Assembly (NCBI GenBank): GCA_039513195.1 | Contig: JBCCRM010000014.1 | Location: 1 to 64,000, forward strand | DNA length: 64,000 nucleotides | Reading direction: 5' to 3' | DNA from: Thermohalobaculum sp039513195 | Lineage (GTDB): Bacteria; Pseudomonadota; Alphaproteobacteria; Rhodobacterales; Rhodobacteraceae | Shown: one piece after another, positions 25,825 to 34,814 of the stretch | Numbering within the stretch: position 1 is the stretch's first letter | How the letters are laid out: each line of letters begins with the position of its first letter | The notes under the pieces: model-generated | Told to the model about the DNA's origin: nothing | Seen by the model: the letters and a program-made list of their open reading frames with translations, nothing else | Database searches by the model: none | Made by a program: the position numbers and the translations under genes

Positions 25825-25842
25825 CCGGTCCGCAAGGACCGG
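25825..25842. terminator. GCAA-tetraloop hairpin between convergent genes
   Basis: A 7-bp perfect stem (25825-25831 with 25836-25842) closed by a GCAA tetraloop, between the stops of the DadA-like gene and ydbL. The stem is GC-rich and the loop is of the stable GNRA class. There is no clear T tract on either side, so termination is plausible but not proven. Confidence 0.5.
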
Positions 25843-25879
25843 GCGGAACCTTCCCCTCTCCGCTCAGGCCGATATCCGG

Positions 25880-26212
25880 CTATTTACGCAGGTAACGCCC
25901 ATCCGACTGCTTGATGAAGGTACCTTTCGGCGCCTGCTTCTCGATCTTCTCTGCAAACAGTCGACCGACGGCTCCCACTGGCACATCAGATTGCTTCGCC
26001 CGCTTCTCATAGATCGACCGGCGCTTCGCATTGACCGAGCTTACCAGCGCCTGCGCATCCCGCGGCGCGCCGCCGCCCCGGAGTTCCACGAAGCCGTCGA
26101 ACCGCTCGGCGATCACGCCGCTCGCCCGATAGGCGTCGAGCTTGCCCTGCGCCTCCGCCGCCCCGGGCACCATGACCAGCACCAGGACCATCGCCGCGAT
26201 CAGCGCACGCAT
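25880..26212 (-). CDS. ydbL: YdbL-like periplasmic protein (DUF1318)
   Basis: A 110-residue secreted protein: signal peptide RALIAAMVLVLVMVPGAAEA then the DUF1318 region LDAYRASGVIAERFDGFVELRGGG ... VNAKRRSIYEKRAKQSDVPVGAVGRLFAEKI. In E. coli YdbL is a periplasmic helper of the YdbH-YnbE lipid-transport bridge. Third gene of ydbH-ynbE-ydbL. The start at 26212 leaves a 13-base gap after ynbE; ATG at 26245 would overlap it. Confidence 0.9.
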   Translation of the reverse strand: MRALIAAMVLVLVMVPGAAEAQGKLDAYRASGVIAERFDGFVELRGGGAPRDAQALVSSVNAKRRSIYEKRAKQSDVPVGAVGRLFAEKIEKQAPKGTFIKQSDGRYLRK

Positions 26213-26225
26213 CGCCTGCCCGACC

Positions 26226-26417
26226 TTAGAAAATCTCCGGATCATTGGCGATATCCTCCTCGGCCTGTTCTTCCAGCTTCACTCGGACTTCCGCATCCAA
26301 CTTCACATTTAGATTGATCGTGATCGGCTCCTGCGGCGCCTCGACCTTCACCGTGGGTGTGCAGCCTACGGCCAGCATCACGCTCCCCAAGAACACCGCC
26401 AAAGCCGGCCCGCCCAT
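26226..26417 (-). CDS. ynbE: YnbE-like small lipoprotein
   Basis: A 63-residue outer-membrane lipoprotein candidate. The lipobox LAVGC puts the lipidated Cys at residue 19. The body EAPQEPITINLNVKLDAEVRVKLEEQ matches the YnbE family. In E. coli YnbE multimers pair with YdbH by beta-strand augmentation to complete a bridge to the outer membrane. Here the gene lies between ydbH and ydbL in the same order. Confidence 0.93.
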   Translation of the reverse strand: MGGPALAVFLGSVMLAVGCTPTVKVEAPQEPITINLNVKLDAEVRVKLEEQAEEDIANDPEIF

Positions 26418-26509
26418 CCTGCCATCCTCGCTCTAGGCGCCCCACGATCCGGGTGCCGTTTGCCTCTCACGGGACCCTAGCCGGAATCCGTCGACGATCC
26501 ATTGAAAGG

Positions 26510-29326
26510 TCACCGAATTGCCCCGAAGCCGCCTTCCAGAAGCTCGGTCCCGATCCGCTCGCCGTCGCGCATCGCGGCCAGGATCGGGCCAAGCGCCCCG
26601 CTGAACGTCACATTGAAGCGGAAGGGATAGCCGTCGAGTACCGCCGGATTGCCCCCGTCGAGTGCCACGCCCAGGGTCAGATCGCCGCCCTCCGTCTGGT
26701 TTACCGTCAGACCCAGCGCGGTGTAACGGAAATCCTCCAGCGCCCGGACCGCCAGATCGACCTGCTGGCCGGAGCCCACCAGACGGTCCCGGGTCGGTCC
26801 CCAGTCGACGCTCAGCACCCCGGGCTCGGCCGCCGACAAGGCGCCCCCGTCGACCATCACCGCCTCCTCGCCCAGCACCACGGGAATGCGGCCGGAGAGG
26901 ACGCCGGTGCCGTTCACGCCTTCGATCTGCCAGTCGCGCAATAGCCGTTCGAGGGAGACGTCTTGGACAACCACCTCCACTGCCTGGCGCGGTGCCGCCG
27001 GACGCAGGCGTAGTTCCTCAACCAGGATTCTTCCGCCGGCGAGCGCCGCCTCGGCACGGTCTAGGCGCAGCAGCGGCCCGGCGTCGGTCGCCAGCAGCGC
27101 GAAACGCGCCGCCGTCCGCCCCAATGGCACACCGGCGATCACCTGCCTGGCGGTCAGCGCCTGCACCCCGCGGGTAACCGGCGGGAAAAGCGAGCGAAAT
27201 GCCAGCTCGCCAGCGAGCCCTTTTACCCGCAGATCACCGCGGCTCACCGAAAGATCGGCCAGATCCAATGTCGCCTGCCCGCTCAATGCACCCCCGGCAG
27301 GGCGGGCAAAGCGGCCCGACACCGTCGCCGTTCCGGTTGCCGCCCTTAGATCCGTCAAGGCAGCGCTTAAGGCGCCCGGCTGTAACCCGCCCTTGGCAAA
27401 CGTCACCGCGGTCGGCCCGAAATCCGCCTGGACGGCCCCGGTCCCAAGATTGCCGCGCACAGCAATGGGCACGCGGACCGCCCCATCCAGGGCCACCGCC
27501 TCGCCGTCCAACCGAAGCGATGCCGGCCGCATGACGCCCTCTGCACTAAGCGAAACGGGCGGAAAGCGCCGGGCGGCGCTGGAGCTCAAGTCCCGGACCG
27601 TGGCGCTCAGCGATATCGGCTCTGCCCGCCCGCCAGGGGGAACCAGGGGCACGCGCGCGCTGACGCCGGAAACCGCAATCGCGTCGGAAGGTAGCGTCAT
27701 CGCCGCTCGTTCGACCCTCAGAACGCCACCCCGTGGATTGGCAGTCTGGAAGTCGACCGCAATTCGGCCCGGCTCCGCCGCGAAGCGCCGCGCCGGCGTC
27801 CGCTCTGCCGCAAGGACGCCCGAGAGCGGATCAAACGCCGCCTCAATGGCGACCGAAACGCTGTCTTTTCCGAAGGCGAGGGATGTTTCTCCCAGCATCG
27901 CCGACAGAGGGCTGTCGAGGATCGCGAGATCCGGCGCAGAGACCCCGAAAACCTGGACTCTTGCCCCGTCGCCAAGGGTCGCGCTGACAAGCTCCGGCCC
28001 GAGGCGAAACGATAAAGGCGCCGAGAGCCGAGCGGTCGAGAACCCGCCCTGCCCCTCCGCCACCACGGCGCCAAGGGCCAGGTCCAGCGCCCCGTCCAGA
28101 GACCCACCAGCGGTGTCGAGCGTACCGCCCGCTTGCCACGTAAGCCGCTCGACCCGGCCCACAAAGCTGCCTTGGGCAAGCTCGAGCCCCTCGACGTCTA
28201 GATCGAGGGCGAGCTCGGCCGGACCCTCCGGCACCGCGCCCTTCTCGACGGCCACCTTCGCGCTGGCGGACAGCCTCACGGCGCCGGTGCCTACCGTGCC
28301 CCGCAGGGCCATAGAGGCCCGTGCCATGCCGCGGTTTGGCCAGGCCACCAACGGCTCCGGCCCTGGCAGCAGCGCAAGCGTGATCGCCTCCACCCCCTCC
28401 GCCGGCGGCAGCGGCAGATGCGAAAGCCCGGTTAACTCGACCAGACCCGGCCTGCTCAGCGCCGCCACCACGACCCCATCGTCTCGCGTCAGACGCAATT
28501 GCAGATCCGCCGTCGCCCGGGGCGATCCTCCGATCCCGGCGTCCTGCACAGCCAGGCCAAGATCGACGGCGAGCGGCGCCTCTGCCAACCACCGGGCCGG
28601 ATCCGCGAGCAACGACGGCAGATCTTCAAGCCGCCCGGAAACGGTCGCCTGGCCGTTGCCCGAAGGCGCCTCTGCGGTCAGTCCAAGGGCGGTCAGGGCC
28701 GCCAGCGCGCCTGCCGCCTCCGCCGCAAGGCGCAACTGCGGCGCCTCCGGCCCCGCCTCGGTGGCTAGGCTCAGCTCGGCAACCGCCTGATCGAGGGTCA
28801 AAGCAGCGGCAATATCGATGTCGGGAGCTGCGGCATCGCCCTCCACCCGTCCATGCAGGGTCAGCGATCCGTCCCCAGCCGGGGTGGCGCGAAAGCCGAT
28901 CTTGGCGTCCTCCACCAGGATCCGTGGCAGAAGAGCCGGGCGGCCCGCACCGGATGCCGATAGGTCCACGCCGAAGCGGCGGAGCAGCGCGTCGACCCGG
29001 TCGCGGAGCGCAATACCCGCCCCATCCACGGTGGCGCGAAGACCGGCGATGTGGACTTCGTCCGGCATCCGCGACAAGCCATCGGGGCCGAAATGCAGAT
29101 CCACCGTCTTTGCCACTGGCATATCCGGTCCCAAGGAAAGATCGGCCAGAGCCACCCGTCGCCAGTCGAAGGCCGCCACCGTGAACCGGATCTCCGACGC
29201 ACCCCGCTCAGCCAAATAGGCCCGCCCGGCCGCCTCAACCAACGCACTGCGCAGAGGTAAAGCCACCGCCAGCGCCAGCCCAATCAGGCTCGCCAGCGTT
29301 AGGATCGCCGATGCCAGGCGTACCAA
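26510..29326 (-). CDS. ydbH: YdbH-type AsmA-like intermembrane lipid-transport protein
   Basis: A 938-residue AsmA-like protein with one N-terminal transmembrane helix (LASAILTLASLIGLALAVAL) and a long periplasmic beta-rich region, which ends in EGGDLTLGVALDGGNPAVLDGYPFRFNVTFSGALGPILAAM. It should form the inner-membrane-anchored part of a hydrophobic bridge carrying phospholipid to the outer membrane, redundant with TamB and YhdP in E. coli. The start is TTG at 29326, preceded by AGGGGA; codons further upstream (to 29557) run antisense to the aldolase gene and look spurious. The gene is followed by ynbE and ydbL in the classic order. Confidence 0.9.
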   Translation of the reverse strand: MVRLASAILTLASLIGLALAVALPLRSALVEAAGRAYLAERGASEIRFTVAAFDWRRVALADLSLGPDMPVAKTVDLHFGPDGLSRMPDEVHIAGLRATVDGAGIALRDRVDALLRRFGVDLSASGAGRPALLPRILVEDAKIGFRATPAGDGSLTLHGRVEGDAAAPDIDIAAALTLDQAVAELSLATEAGPEAPQLRLAAEAAGALAALTALGLTAEAPSGNGQATVSGRLEDLPSLLADPARWLAEAPLAVDLGLAVQDAGIGGSPRATADLQLRLTRDDGVVVAALSRPGLVELTGLSHLPLPPAEGVEAITLALLPGPEPLVAWPNRGMARASMALRGTVGTGAVRLSASAKVAVEKGAVPEGPAELALDLDVEGLELAQGSFVGRVERLTWQAGGTLDTAGGSLDGALDLALGAVVAEGQGGFSTARLSAPLSFRLGPELVSATLGDGARVQVFGVSAPDLAILDSPLSAMLGETSLAFGKDSVSVAIEAAFDPLSGVLAAERTPARRFAAEPGRIAVDFQTANPRGGVLRVERAAMTLPSDAIAVSGVSARVPLVPPGGRAEPISLSATVRDLSSSAARRFPPVSLSAEGVMRPASLRLDGEAVALDGAVRVPIAVRGNLGTGAVQADFGPTAVTFAKGGLQPGALSAALTDLRAATGTATVSGRFARPAGGALSGQATLDLADLSVSRGDLRVKGLAGELAFRSLFPPVTRGVQALTARQVIAGVPLGRTAARFALLATDAGPLLRLDRAEAALAGGRILVEELRLRPAAPRQAVEVVVQDVSLERLLRDWQIEGVNGTGVLSGRIPVVLGEEAVMVDGGALSAAEPGVLSVDWGPTRDRLVGSGQQVDLAVRALEDFRYTALGLTVNQTEGGDLTLGVALDGGNPAVLDGYPFRFNVTFSGALGPILAAMRDGERIGTELLEGGFGAIR

Positions 29327-29436
29327 CGGAAAATCCCCTGCCAGTCCGAAACGCGGCGCACCATGGGGGCTATTTCCCCCCTCGTAAAGACAGTGCGGGC
29401 GGTGCACACTTCCCCAGATCGCAGATGGAGAATCCG

Positions 29437-30204
29437 ATGAGCGCCACCCCGCAAATTCTGCATGACACCGCCGCCCTCGACCACCGGGCCGAGCGCGAAG
29501 ATCTGGCCGCTGCGTTCCGCTGGACCGCCAGGCTCGGCTTTCACGAGGCGGTTGCAAACCATTTCAGCCTGGCGGTGAGCGAGGACGGCAAGCGTTTCCT
29601 GATGAACCCGAATCAGCGGCATTTCTCCCGCATTCGGGCGTCGGACCTGCTGCTGCTCGACGCCGATGACCCGGAAACGCTGTCCCAACCGGACGCGCCG
29701 GACCCGACCGCCTGGGGCCTTCACGGCTCGGTCCACCGCCGCTGCCCCCATGCCCGCTGCGTTCTGCATGCCCATCCAATCTACTCGACCGTCCTGGCGA
29801 GCCTCGCCGATTCGACCCTCCCGCCGATCGACCAAAACACCGCCACCTTTTATGGCCGTGTGGTCATCGACGAGGAGTTCGGCGGCCTCGCTTTCGAGGA
29901 GGAGGGCGAGCGCTGCGCCGCGATGCTGAGCGACCCAAAGGTTAAGGTGATGGTCATGGGCAATCACGGCATCCTGATCCTCGGCGACACCGTCGCAGAC
30001 GCATTCAACCGGATGTACTACTTCGAACGCGCGGCCGAGACTTACATCAAGGCGCTGCAGACCCAGCGGCCGTTGCGGGTGCTCTCGGACAACATCGCCG
30101 CCAAGACCGCCCAGGAGCTAGAGGAGTATCCAGGCCAGTCGCAACGGCACCTGGCGGAGCTGCGCGCGATCCTCGACGAGGAAGACCCGAGCTACAAGCA
30201 CTGA
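29437..30204 (+). CDS. Class II aldolase/adducin family protein
   Basis: A 255-residue zinc aldolase/decarboxylase-type protein of the fuculose-1-phosphate aldolase superfamily. Visible are AVANHFSLAVSEDGKRFLMNPNQRHFSRIRASDLLLLDADD, the metal-binding His pair in VLHAHPIYSTVLAS, and the third His in MVMGNHGILILG. Substrate is unknown; several proteobacterial members act on C4 sugar acids or are demethylase-like. ATG 29437 has GGAG upstream. The next gene starts three bases after its stop, making an operon of three. Confidence 0.88.
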   Translation: MSATPQILHDTAALDHRAEREDLAAAFRWTARLGFHEAVANHFSLAVSEDGKRFLMNPNQRHFSRIRASDLLLLDADDPETLSQPDAPDPTAWGLHGSVHRRCPHARCVLHAHPIYSTVLASLADSTLPPIDQNTATFYGRVVIDEEFGGLAFEEEGERCAAMLSDPKVKVMVMGNHGILILGDTVADAFNRMYYFERAAETYIKALQTQRPLRVLSDNIAAKTAQELEEYPGQSQRHLAELRAILDEEDPSYKH

Positions 30205-30207
30205 GCG

Positions 30208-31455
30208 ATGCGAGCGTTTCGCGGGCTCGCCGACATCACCGCCCATGGCTACTGCATGGGCTGCGGGCTCTGCACGACCGTGGCGCCAGGGGCCATCGCA
30301 ATGGAGCTGGAGCCGGAGGGCCAGATCCGGCCGCGGGCGAAACGGCGCCTGACGGAGGCTGAGGAGGCGCGGATCGTCTCCCTCTGCCCCGGCGTTTCGG
30401 TGAACGGCCCGTTCGAGGCGCCGATGCAGAACCCGGACCCGGTCTGGGGCGATGCGCTGCGGGTGGTCGAAGGGTGGGCCACAGATCGAGAGACGCGCTT
30501 CCGCGCCTCGGCCGGTGGGGTGATGACCGCCGTCAATCGCTACCTGTTGGAAAGCGGCAAGGCGGCGTTCATCCTCCAGGTCGCAGCCGGCGGGCCGGAT
30601 GCCCTGACCTCTCGGCCGGTGTTGATCCGCGACCCCGATGATCTGCTAACCGGGTCGCAATCCCGTTACGGCGCCTGCGCGCCTCTCACACTGATCGAGG
30701 AGGCGCTGGATCTCGGCGAGCCCTTCGCCGTCTCCCTGAAACCCTGCGACGTGGCGGGCGTGCGCAACCTGCAGCGCCAGGATCCACGGGCGCGGGATCT
30801 GATCGTCCACACCATCGCAATGTTCTGCGGCACGGTGCCGGACCGGTCCTCGAGCTGGGATTTCTTGCGCCGCCGTCAGATCGACCCCTGCGAGAACCCT
30901 CCGACGGCGTTCCGCTGGCGCGGCAATGGCTGCCCGGGGCCGACGGTCGCGACCATGGCGGACGGGCGGGCAGTGGAGGGCAGCTACAACGAGATGTGGA
31001 CCGACAATCCCTACAGCACTCAGTTCCGCTGTAAGATTTGCCCGGATGCCGTTGGTTTGCAATCAGATATTGCAACCGGGGATATCTGGGACAATGCCGT
31101 GCCCACGGGCGAGACGCCCGGCGAAAACGCGATCATTGCCCACACCGCCGTGGGGTTGGAGGTGCTGAACGCCTGCGAGGCGGAGGGGCGCTTGACGCTC
31201 CACGACGCGGAGACGGACAGGCTGAGCCAGGTGCAGCCCCATCATCTGCGCCTGCGCCAGACCTGGCCCGCGCGGGTCGCCGCTGCGGCGGTCGCCGGGC
31301 TGCCGGTGCCGCAGTTCGAGGCCCTCGCAGCGGAGGACTGCACCGCCCAGGTATCGCACGAGGACTTGGCCGAGACTTTCCGCGGCACCCTCGCTCGGAT
31401 CCAGGCAGGCCAAGGCTCCGAGGCGCCGAGCGATCGGGGTGTGGGCGACGCATGA
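30208..31455 (+). CDS. FrhB-family Fe-S flavoprotein (F420 hydrogenase beta-subunit-like)
   Basis: A 415-residue protein of the FrhB/FpoF/BciB superfamily. An N-terminal ferredoxin-like site CMGCGLCTTVAPGAI (Cys16, Cys19, Cys22) precedes the family's N-terminal segment (RFRASAGGVMTAVNRYLLESGKAAFIL) and the C-terminal domain with SLKPCDVAGVRNLQ, MFCGTVPD, RWRGNGCPGP and RCKICPDAVGLQSDIATGDIW. Members bind FAD and Fe-S clusters and reduce F420 or, as BciB, divinyl chlorophyllide. With BciA already present and no F420 genes seen, the substrate is open. It lies between an aldolase and an SxxK hydrolase, with an ATGA overlap to the latter. Confidence 0.85.
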   Translation: MRAFRGLADITAHGYCMGCGLCTTVAPGAIAMELEPEGQIRPRAKRRLTEAEEARIVSLCPGVSVNGPFEAPMQNPDPVWGDALRVVEGWATDRETRFRASAGGVMTAVNRYLLESGKAAFILQVAAGGPDALTSRPVLIRDPDDLLTGSQSRYGACAPLTLIEEALDLGEPFAVSLKPCDVAGVRNLQRQDPRARDLIVHTIAMFCGTVPDRSSSWDFLRRRQIDPCENPPTAFRWRGNGCPGPTVATMADGRAVEGSYNEMWTDNPYSTQFRCKICPDAVGLQSDIATGDIWDNAVPTGETPGENAIIAHTAVGLEVLNACEAEGRLTLHDAETDRLSQVQPHHLRLRQTWPARVAAAAVAGLPVPQFEALAAEDCTAQVSHEDLAETFRGTLARIQAGQGSEAPSDRGVGDA

Positions 31456-32609
31456 TCGGGCGCCAGACGGCGGAGGGGCCGGCGACGCTCGCCAATTGGC
31501 GGGAAGCGCCCTGGAACCTCTGGGCATTTCACCACGTCCGGGAGCTGATCCCCACGGCCGAGATCGTCGCCGGGAGCCCTGCCCCGTTGGTGCCCACCGA
31601 CCCGCCGGGAACCCTGCCCGATATCGCGGTGCCAGACTCGGGCGGCGGCGAGACCGCGCTGCTCGATCTTCTGCGGCAGGGGCACACGACCGGTCTCGTC
31701 GTGCTGAAATCCGGCCGGCTGGCGGCGGAGTGGTACGACCGCGGCTATAACGGTCAGGCGCCGCACCTCTTGTTCTCGATCTCCAAATCGATCACCGGTT
31801 GCGTGGCGGGGATCCTGGCAGGGCGCGGCCTTCTGGACCCCGAAGCGCCGGTGACCGACTACGTGCCGGAGGTCGCGGCGGGCGCCTATGGCACCGCGCG
31901 GGTCCGCCACCTCCTCGACATGACCGTCTCGACCGGGTTCGAGGAAAGCTATCTCAGCCGACAAGGCAGCTATGGCCGCTATCGCGCCGCGACCGGTTGG
32001 AATCCGCCCATCGAGGGAGAGCGCTGGGATCTGCACCGCTTTCTCGCGACCCTGGAGCCGGCAGAGGCGCCGCACGGGCAGAGCTTCCACTATGTCTCGC
32101 CGAATTCCGACCTGCTCGGCTGGGTGCTGGAACGGGCTGCGGGCCAGGGATATCCCGGCCTCGCATCACAGCTTTTGTGGAAGCCCATGGGGACAGAGGC
32201 GCCGGCCTCGGTCACTGTCGACCCGGTCGGAGCGGCGCGCAGCGCTGGCGGCATCTCGGCGCGGCTCCGGGACCTGGCGCGGCTGGGTGAGCTGATGCGG
32301 AAGGATGGTGGAGGGATCGTGCCCCAGGATTGGGTGGAGGACACGCTAACCCAGGGCGACCGGCAAGCCTGGCGGCGGGGCGATCTGGTCGAGCTGTTCC
32401 CGGCGGGAAGCTACCGCAATCAATGGTACCAGACCGGCCACCCCTCCGGAGCGTTCGCAGCGGTCGGCATCCACGGGCAGTGGCTGTGGGTCGATAGGGG
32501 AGCGGAGGTCGTCGTGGCAAAGACCTCTGCGCAACCGGAACCGATCGACGACGCCATGGACCAGCGCAACATCAACCTTTGCGCCGCGCTAGCGGCTGCG
32601 CTGGCATAG
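31452..32609 (+). CDS. Serine hydrolase, beta-lactamase/class C family
   Basis: A 385-residue SxxK serine hydrolase. Nucleophile Ser109 and Lys112 lie in LLFSISKSITGCVAG; the Tyr-motif region is FHYVSPNSDLLGWVLE; the third motif is probably near GAFAAVGIHGQWLWVD. No signal peptide is evident, so it is probably cytoplasmic and closer to 6-aminohexanoate-dimer hydrolase-like or esterase members than to a resistance enzyme. The ATG overlaps the upstream stop by four bases, so expression is coupled to the FrhB-like gene. Confidence 0.88.
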   Translation: MIGRQTAEGPATLANWREAPWNLWAFHHVRELIPTAEIVAGSPAPLVPTDPPGTLPDIAVPDSGGGETALLDLLRQGHTTGLVVLKSGRLAAEWYDRGYNGQAPHLLFSISKSITGCVAGILAGRGLLDPEAPVTDYVPEVAAGAYGTARVRHLLDMTVSTGFEESYLSRQGSYGRYRAATGWNPPIEGERWDLHRFLATLEPAEAPHGQSFHYVSPNSDLLGWVLERAAGQGYPGLASQLLWKPMGTEAPASVTVDPVGAARSAGGISARLRDLARLGELMRKDGGGIVPQDWVEDTLTQGDRQAWRRGDLVELFPAGSYRNQWYQTGHPSGAFAAVGIHGQWLWVDRGAEVVVAKTSAQPEPIDDAMDQRNINLCAALAAALA

Positions 32610-32628
32610 GCCCAGGCCTCTCGCTCTC

Positions 32629-32666
32629 AAAAGACCGCACCCGCTATGGGGCGGGCAGGTGCGGTC
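32629..32666. terminator. Hairpin terminator between convergent genes
   Basis: A 9-bp perfect stem (32633-32641 with 32658-32666) with further GC pairing inside. On the minus strand it is followed by four T residues (32629-32632). It lies 63 bases past the glk stop and 20 bases past the hydrolase stop, and so probably ends both transcripts. Confidence 0.65.
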
Positions 32667-32728
32667 CCGTCAGAACTTATGCTTCACAGCAGATGCCGCC
32701 GGGAAAGCAGTGATTTGCGCAGCGACGC

Positions 32729-33622
32729 TTAACCGAGCGCCATCAAGGAAAGGCCCAGCATTGCGGGGTCTTTCCGGGTGATGTGCCAGATTGGCACCTC
32801 GGCGATCCGTTCGGCCATTGGGCCCTTGTCGTCATGCTGGGCGAAGAACGGTCCCATCTCCGCCACGCCGCGCCAGGCATCGATCACCCCGCCGGTGAGG
32901 TAGAGCCCGCCCCATGCGCCGGTGGCGAGCACCAGATCGCCCGCCACTCGACCAAGCACCTGGGTGAAGAGCCGAAGCGCTTCGCCCGCTGCCGGCTCAC
33001 TCCGTGCCATAGCCAAAACAGCGGCGCTGTCCGACGCCTGCGAGCCAAGGGCCTCCGCAAGATTGCCGAGCCCGCGGCCCGACAACAGCGCCTCGACCGT
33101 CGCGATATGGCCGAGCGCCGCAGCCTCGTCCGCCAGAGGGGCAAACCGCATATGCCCCGGCTCGCCGCCGAGGGCGGTCCACCCCGCCCCTAACGGCACG
33201 GCCACCGCGGCGCCAAAGCCGGTGCCAACATTGACCGCGAGCCGCGCACCGGGACCCGCGACCCCACCGCGCAGCGCCGAGAGATCCGGGTCCCCCAGAT
33301 GCGGCAGCGACAGAGCCACAGCCTCCAAGTCATTGACCAGCCCCACCGGGACATCGCCGAGATGGCGGGACACCGCCTCCGCCTCGACCACCCAGGGCGC
33401 ATTGGTCAGCTGCACGCGACCGCCTGCCACCGGCCCCGCGGCGGAAATCCCAGCGGATCGAATTGTCTCCGCATCCTCGCTGGCGGCCAAATACGCGTCC
33501 AAAGCGTCGAGAAAGCTGGGAAAAGCCGCCACCGCAAAACGATGCTCGGCGGTCAGACCGCCGGCGCCATCGCCCCGCGCAAAGCGCGCATTGGTCCCGC
33601 CGAGATCCACCAGGAGCCGCAT
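32729..33622 (-). CDS. glk: Glucokinase
   Basis: Phosphorylates glucose with ATP at the entry to Entner-Doudoroff or glycolytic metabolism. At 297 residues it is typical for the bacterial Glk family (not ROK). The ATP-binding LLVDLGGTNARFA is at 3-15; sugar-binding LTNAPWVVEAEAV and LVNDLEAVAL; NVGTGFGAAVAVP; and ALGGEPGHMRFAP in the position of the usual GGEGGH. ATG at 33622 defines the true start within a longer open frame. The MFS gene is 14 bases upstream on the same strand and likely cotranscribed. Confidence 0.92.
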   Translation of the reverse strand: MRLLVDLGGTNARFARGDGAGGLTAEHRFAVAAFPSFLDALDAYLAASEDAETIRSAGISAAGPVAGGRVQLTNAPWVVEAEAVSRHLGDVPVGLVNDLEAVALSLPHLGDPDLSALRGGVAGPGARLAVNVGTGFGAAVAVPLGAGWTALGGEPGHMRFAPLADEAAALGHIATVEALLSGRGLGNLAEALGSQASDSAAVLAMARSEPAAGEALRLFTQVLGRVAGDLVLATGAWGGLYLTGGVIDAWRGVAEMGPFFAQHDDKGPMAERIAEVPIWHITRKDPAMLGLSLMALG

Positions 33623-33636
33623 CCGCTCTCCCTCCC

Positions 33637-34809
33637 CTAGCGCCGCCTGGCAAGACCGATGCACACCGCCCCGACAACCGCGAGCCCGGCGCCAGCCAGG
33701 AACGCGCCGCCATAGCCGACCGCCCCCCAAGCCACCGCGCCGGCAAAGGGAGCGATAGCAGCGGAGGCAAGATAGGGCATCGCCAACAACCCGCTGATCA
33801 CGCCGAAATCCTGCCTTCCCAGGGTCTCCGCGATCACCACCGGCCGCAAAATGCTTGTCAGGCCATAGCACGCGCCCTGCAGGACCACAAAACCCGCGAG
33901 GAGGAGTGCGCTGACACCTGCACCGAGGAGGCAGAGGACCGCAGCCGCCACCCCCGCAAAGGAAAGGACCGCCAGTGCCAAAGCAGGCAGCCCGCGCCCG
34001 ACGCTGATCATCGCGACCCGGCCTGCGACCTGCATCGGCCCGATCATCGAGGCGGCCAGGACGGCTGTGCCCTCTGCGACGCCCCGCTCGGCAAGGAACG
34101 GCAGCAGATGGTTGATCACCACGCCATGCACCAGTGCCATCATCGAGAAGGCAAAGCCAATCATCCAGAAGGCCGGGGTCGCCAAAGCCGCCCGCACGGC
34201 GCCGCCCTGGCGGCCGCTGGCCATAACCGCGTGGGTTTCGGGTGCCTTTCGCTCCAGCACCCGGCCGCAAAGCCAGAAAAGCGGCGCCGCGACTCCAGCG
34301 GCGATGGCCGCGAAGATCGCGACGCTGGTCTGCCAACCATAGGCCGCCGCAATCCCGGTGCCGACCGGAAACGAAATCGTCGAGGCAAAACCCCCGATCA
34401 GCGTTACCGTCATAATGTCGGTCCGCGCCTGCGCGCCCCGCAGCCGGGTGAGATAGGCGAAGCAGGGTTCGTAGAGGCAGGCGGCCATGGCGAGGCCTAT
34501 CAGCGCCCAGAGCGCATAAAAGGCCGAGAGGCTTTCGACCTGCGAGACCGCCGAGAGCGCCAGGGCCCCATTGACGGCGCCAAGGGTGAGAAGAAGCCGG
34601 CCATAGCCCCGGTCGATCACCCGCCCCATCAGCGGCGTTGCGCCTGCGGAGACCAAGAGCGCAATGGTCAGAGCCAGCGCAATCTCTCCCCGACCCCAAC
34701 CGAAGCCCTCCTCCCAGGCTAGCAAGAGCGCGGGGAACAGGTAGTAGAGCGCGGCCCAAACCAAGGTCTGACCGAGGGCGAGGCCCAGAACCGCCAGCCT
34801 CGCCGCCAT
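33637..34809 (-). CDS. MFS transporter
   Basis: A 390-residue major facilitator with about 12 transmembrane helices across its length and the loop MGRVIDRGYGRLLLTLG after helix 2 matching the MFS signature GxxxDRxGRR. A central hydrophilic loop (RVLERKAPETHAVMASGRQ) separates the halves. Substrate is unknown; the adjacent glk would fit sugar uptake, but the family resembles efflux or organic-anion carriers as well. Confidence 0.88.
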   Translation of the reverse strand: MAARLAVLGLALGQTLVWAALYYLFPALLLAWEEGFGWGRGEIALALTIALLVSAGATPLMGRVIDRGYGRLLLTLGAVNGALALSAVSQVESLSAFYALWALIGLAMAACLYEPCFAYLTRLRGAQARTDIMTVTLIGGFASTISFPVGTGIAAAYGWQTSVAIFAAIAAGVAAPLFWLCGRVLERKAPETHAVMASGRQGGAVRAALATPAFWMIGFAFSMMALVHGVVINHLLPFLAERGVAEGTAVLAASMIGPMQVAGRVAMISVGRGLPALALAVLSFAGVAAAVLCLLGAGVSALLLAGFVVLQGACYGLTSILRPVVIAETLGRQDFGVISGLLAMPYLASAAIAPFAGAVAWGAVGYGGAFLAGAGLAVVGAVCIGLARRR

Positions 34810-34814
34810 CGCCG

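Noticed and set aside
26886..28790. A 634-codon plus-strand frame antisense to ydbH
   Set aside because: Ser/Pro/Arg-rich translation with no motif; an expected by-product of high GC over the real ydbH gene.
31452..32609. A beta-lactam resistance gene
   Set aside because: No signal peptide is visible and the family is broad; the operon context suggests a metabolic hydrolase.
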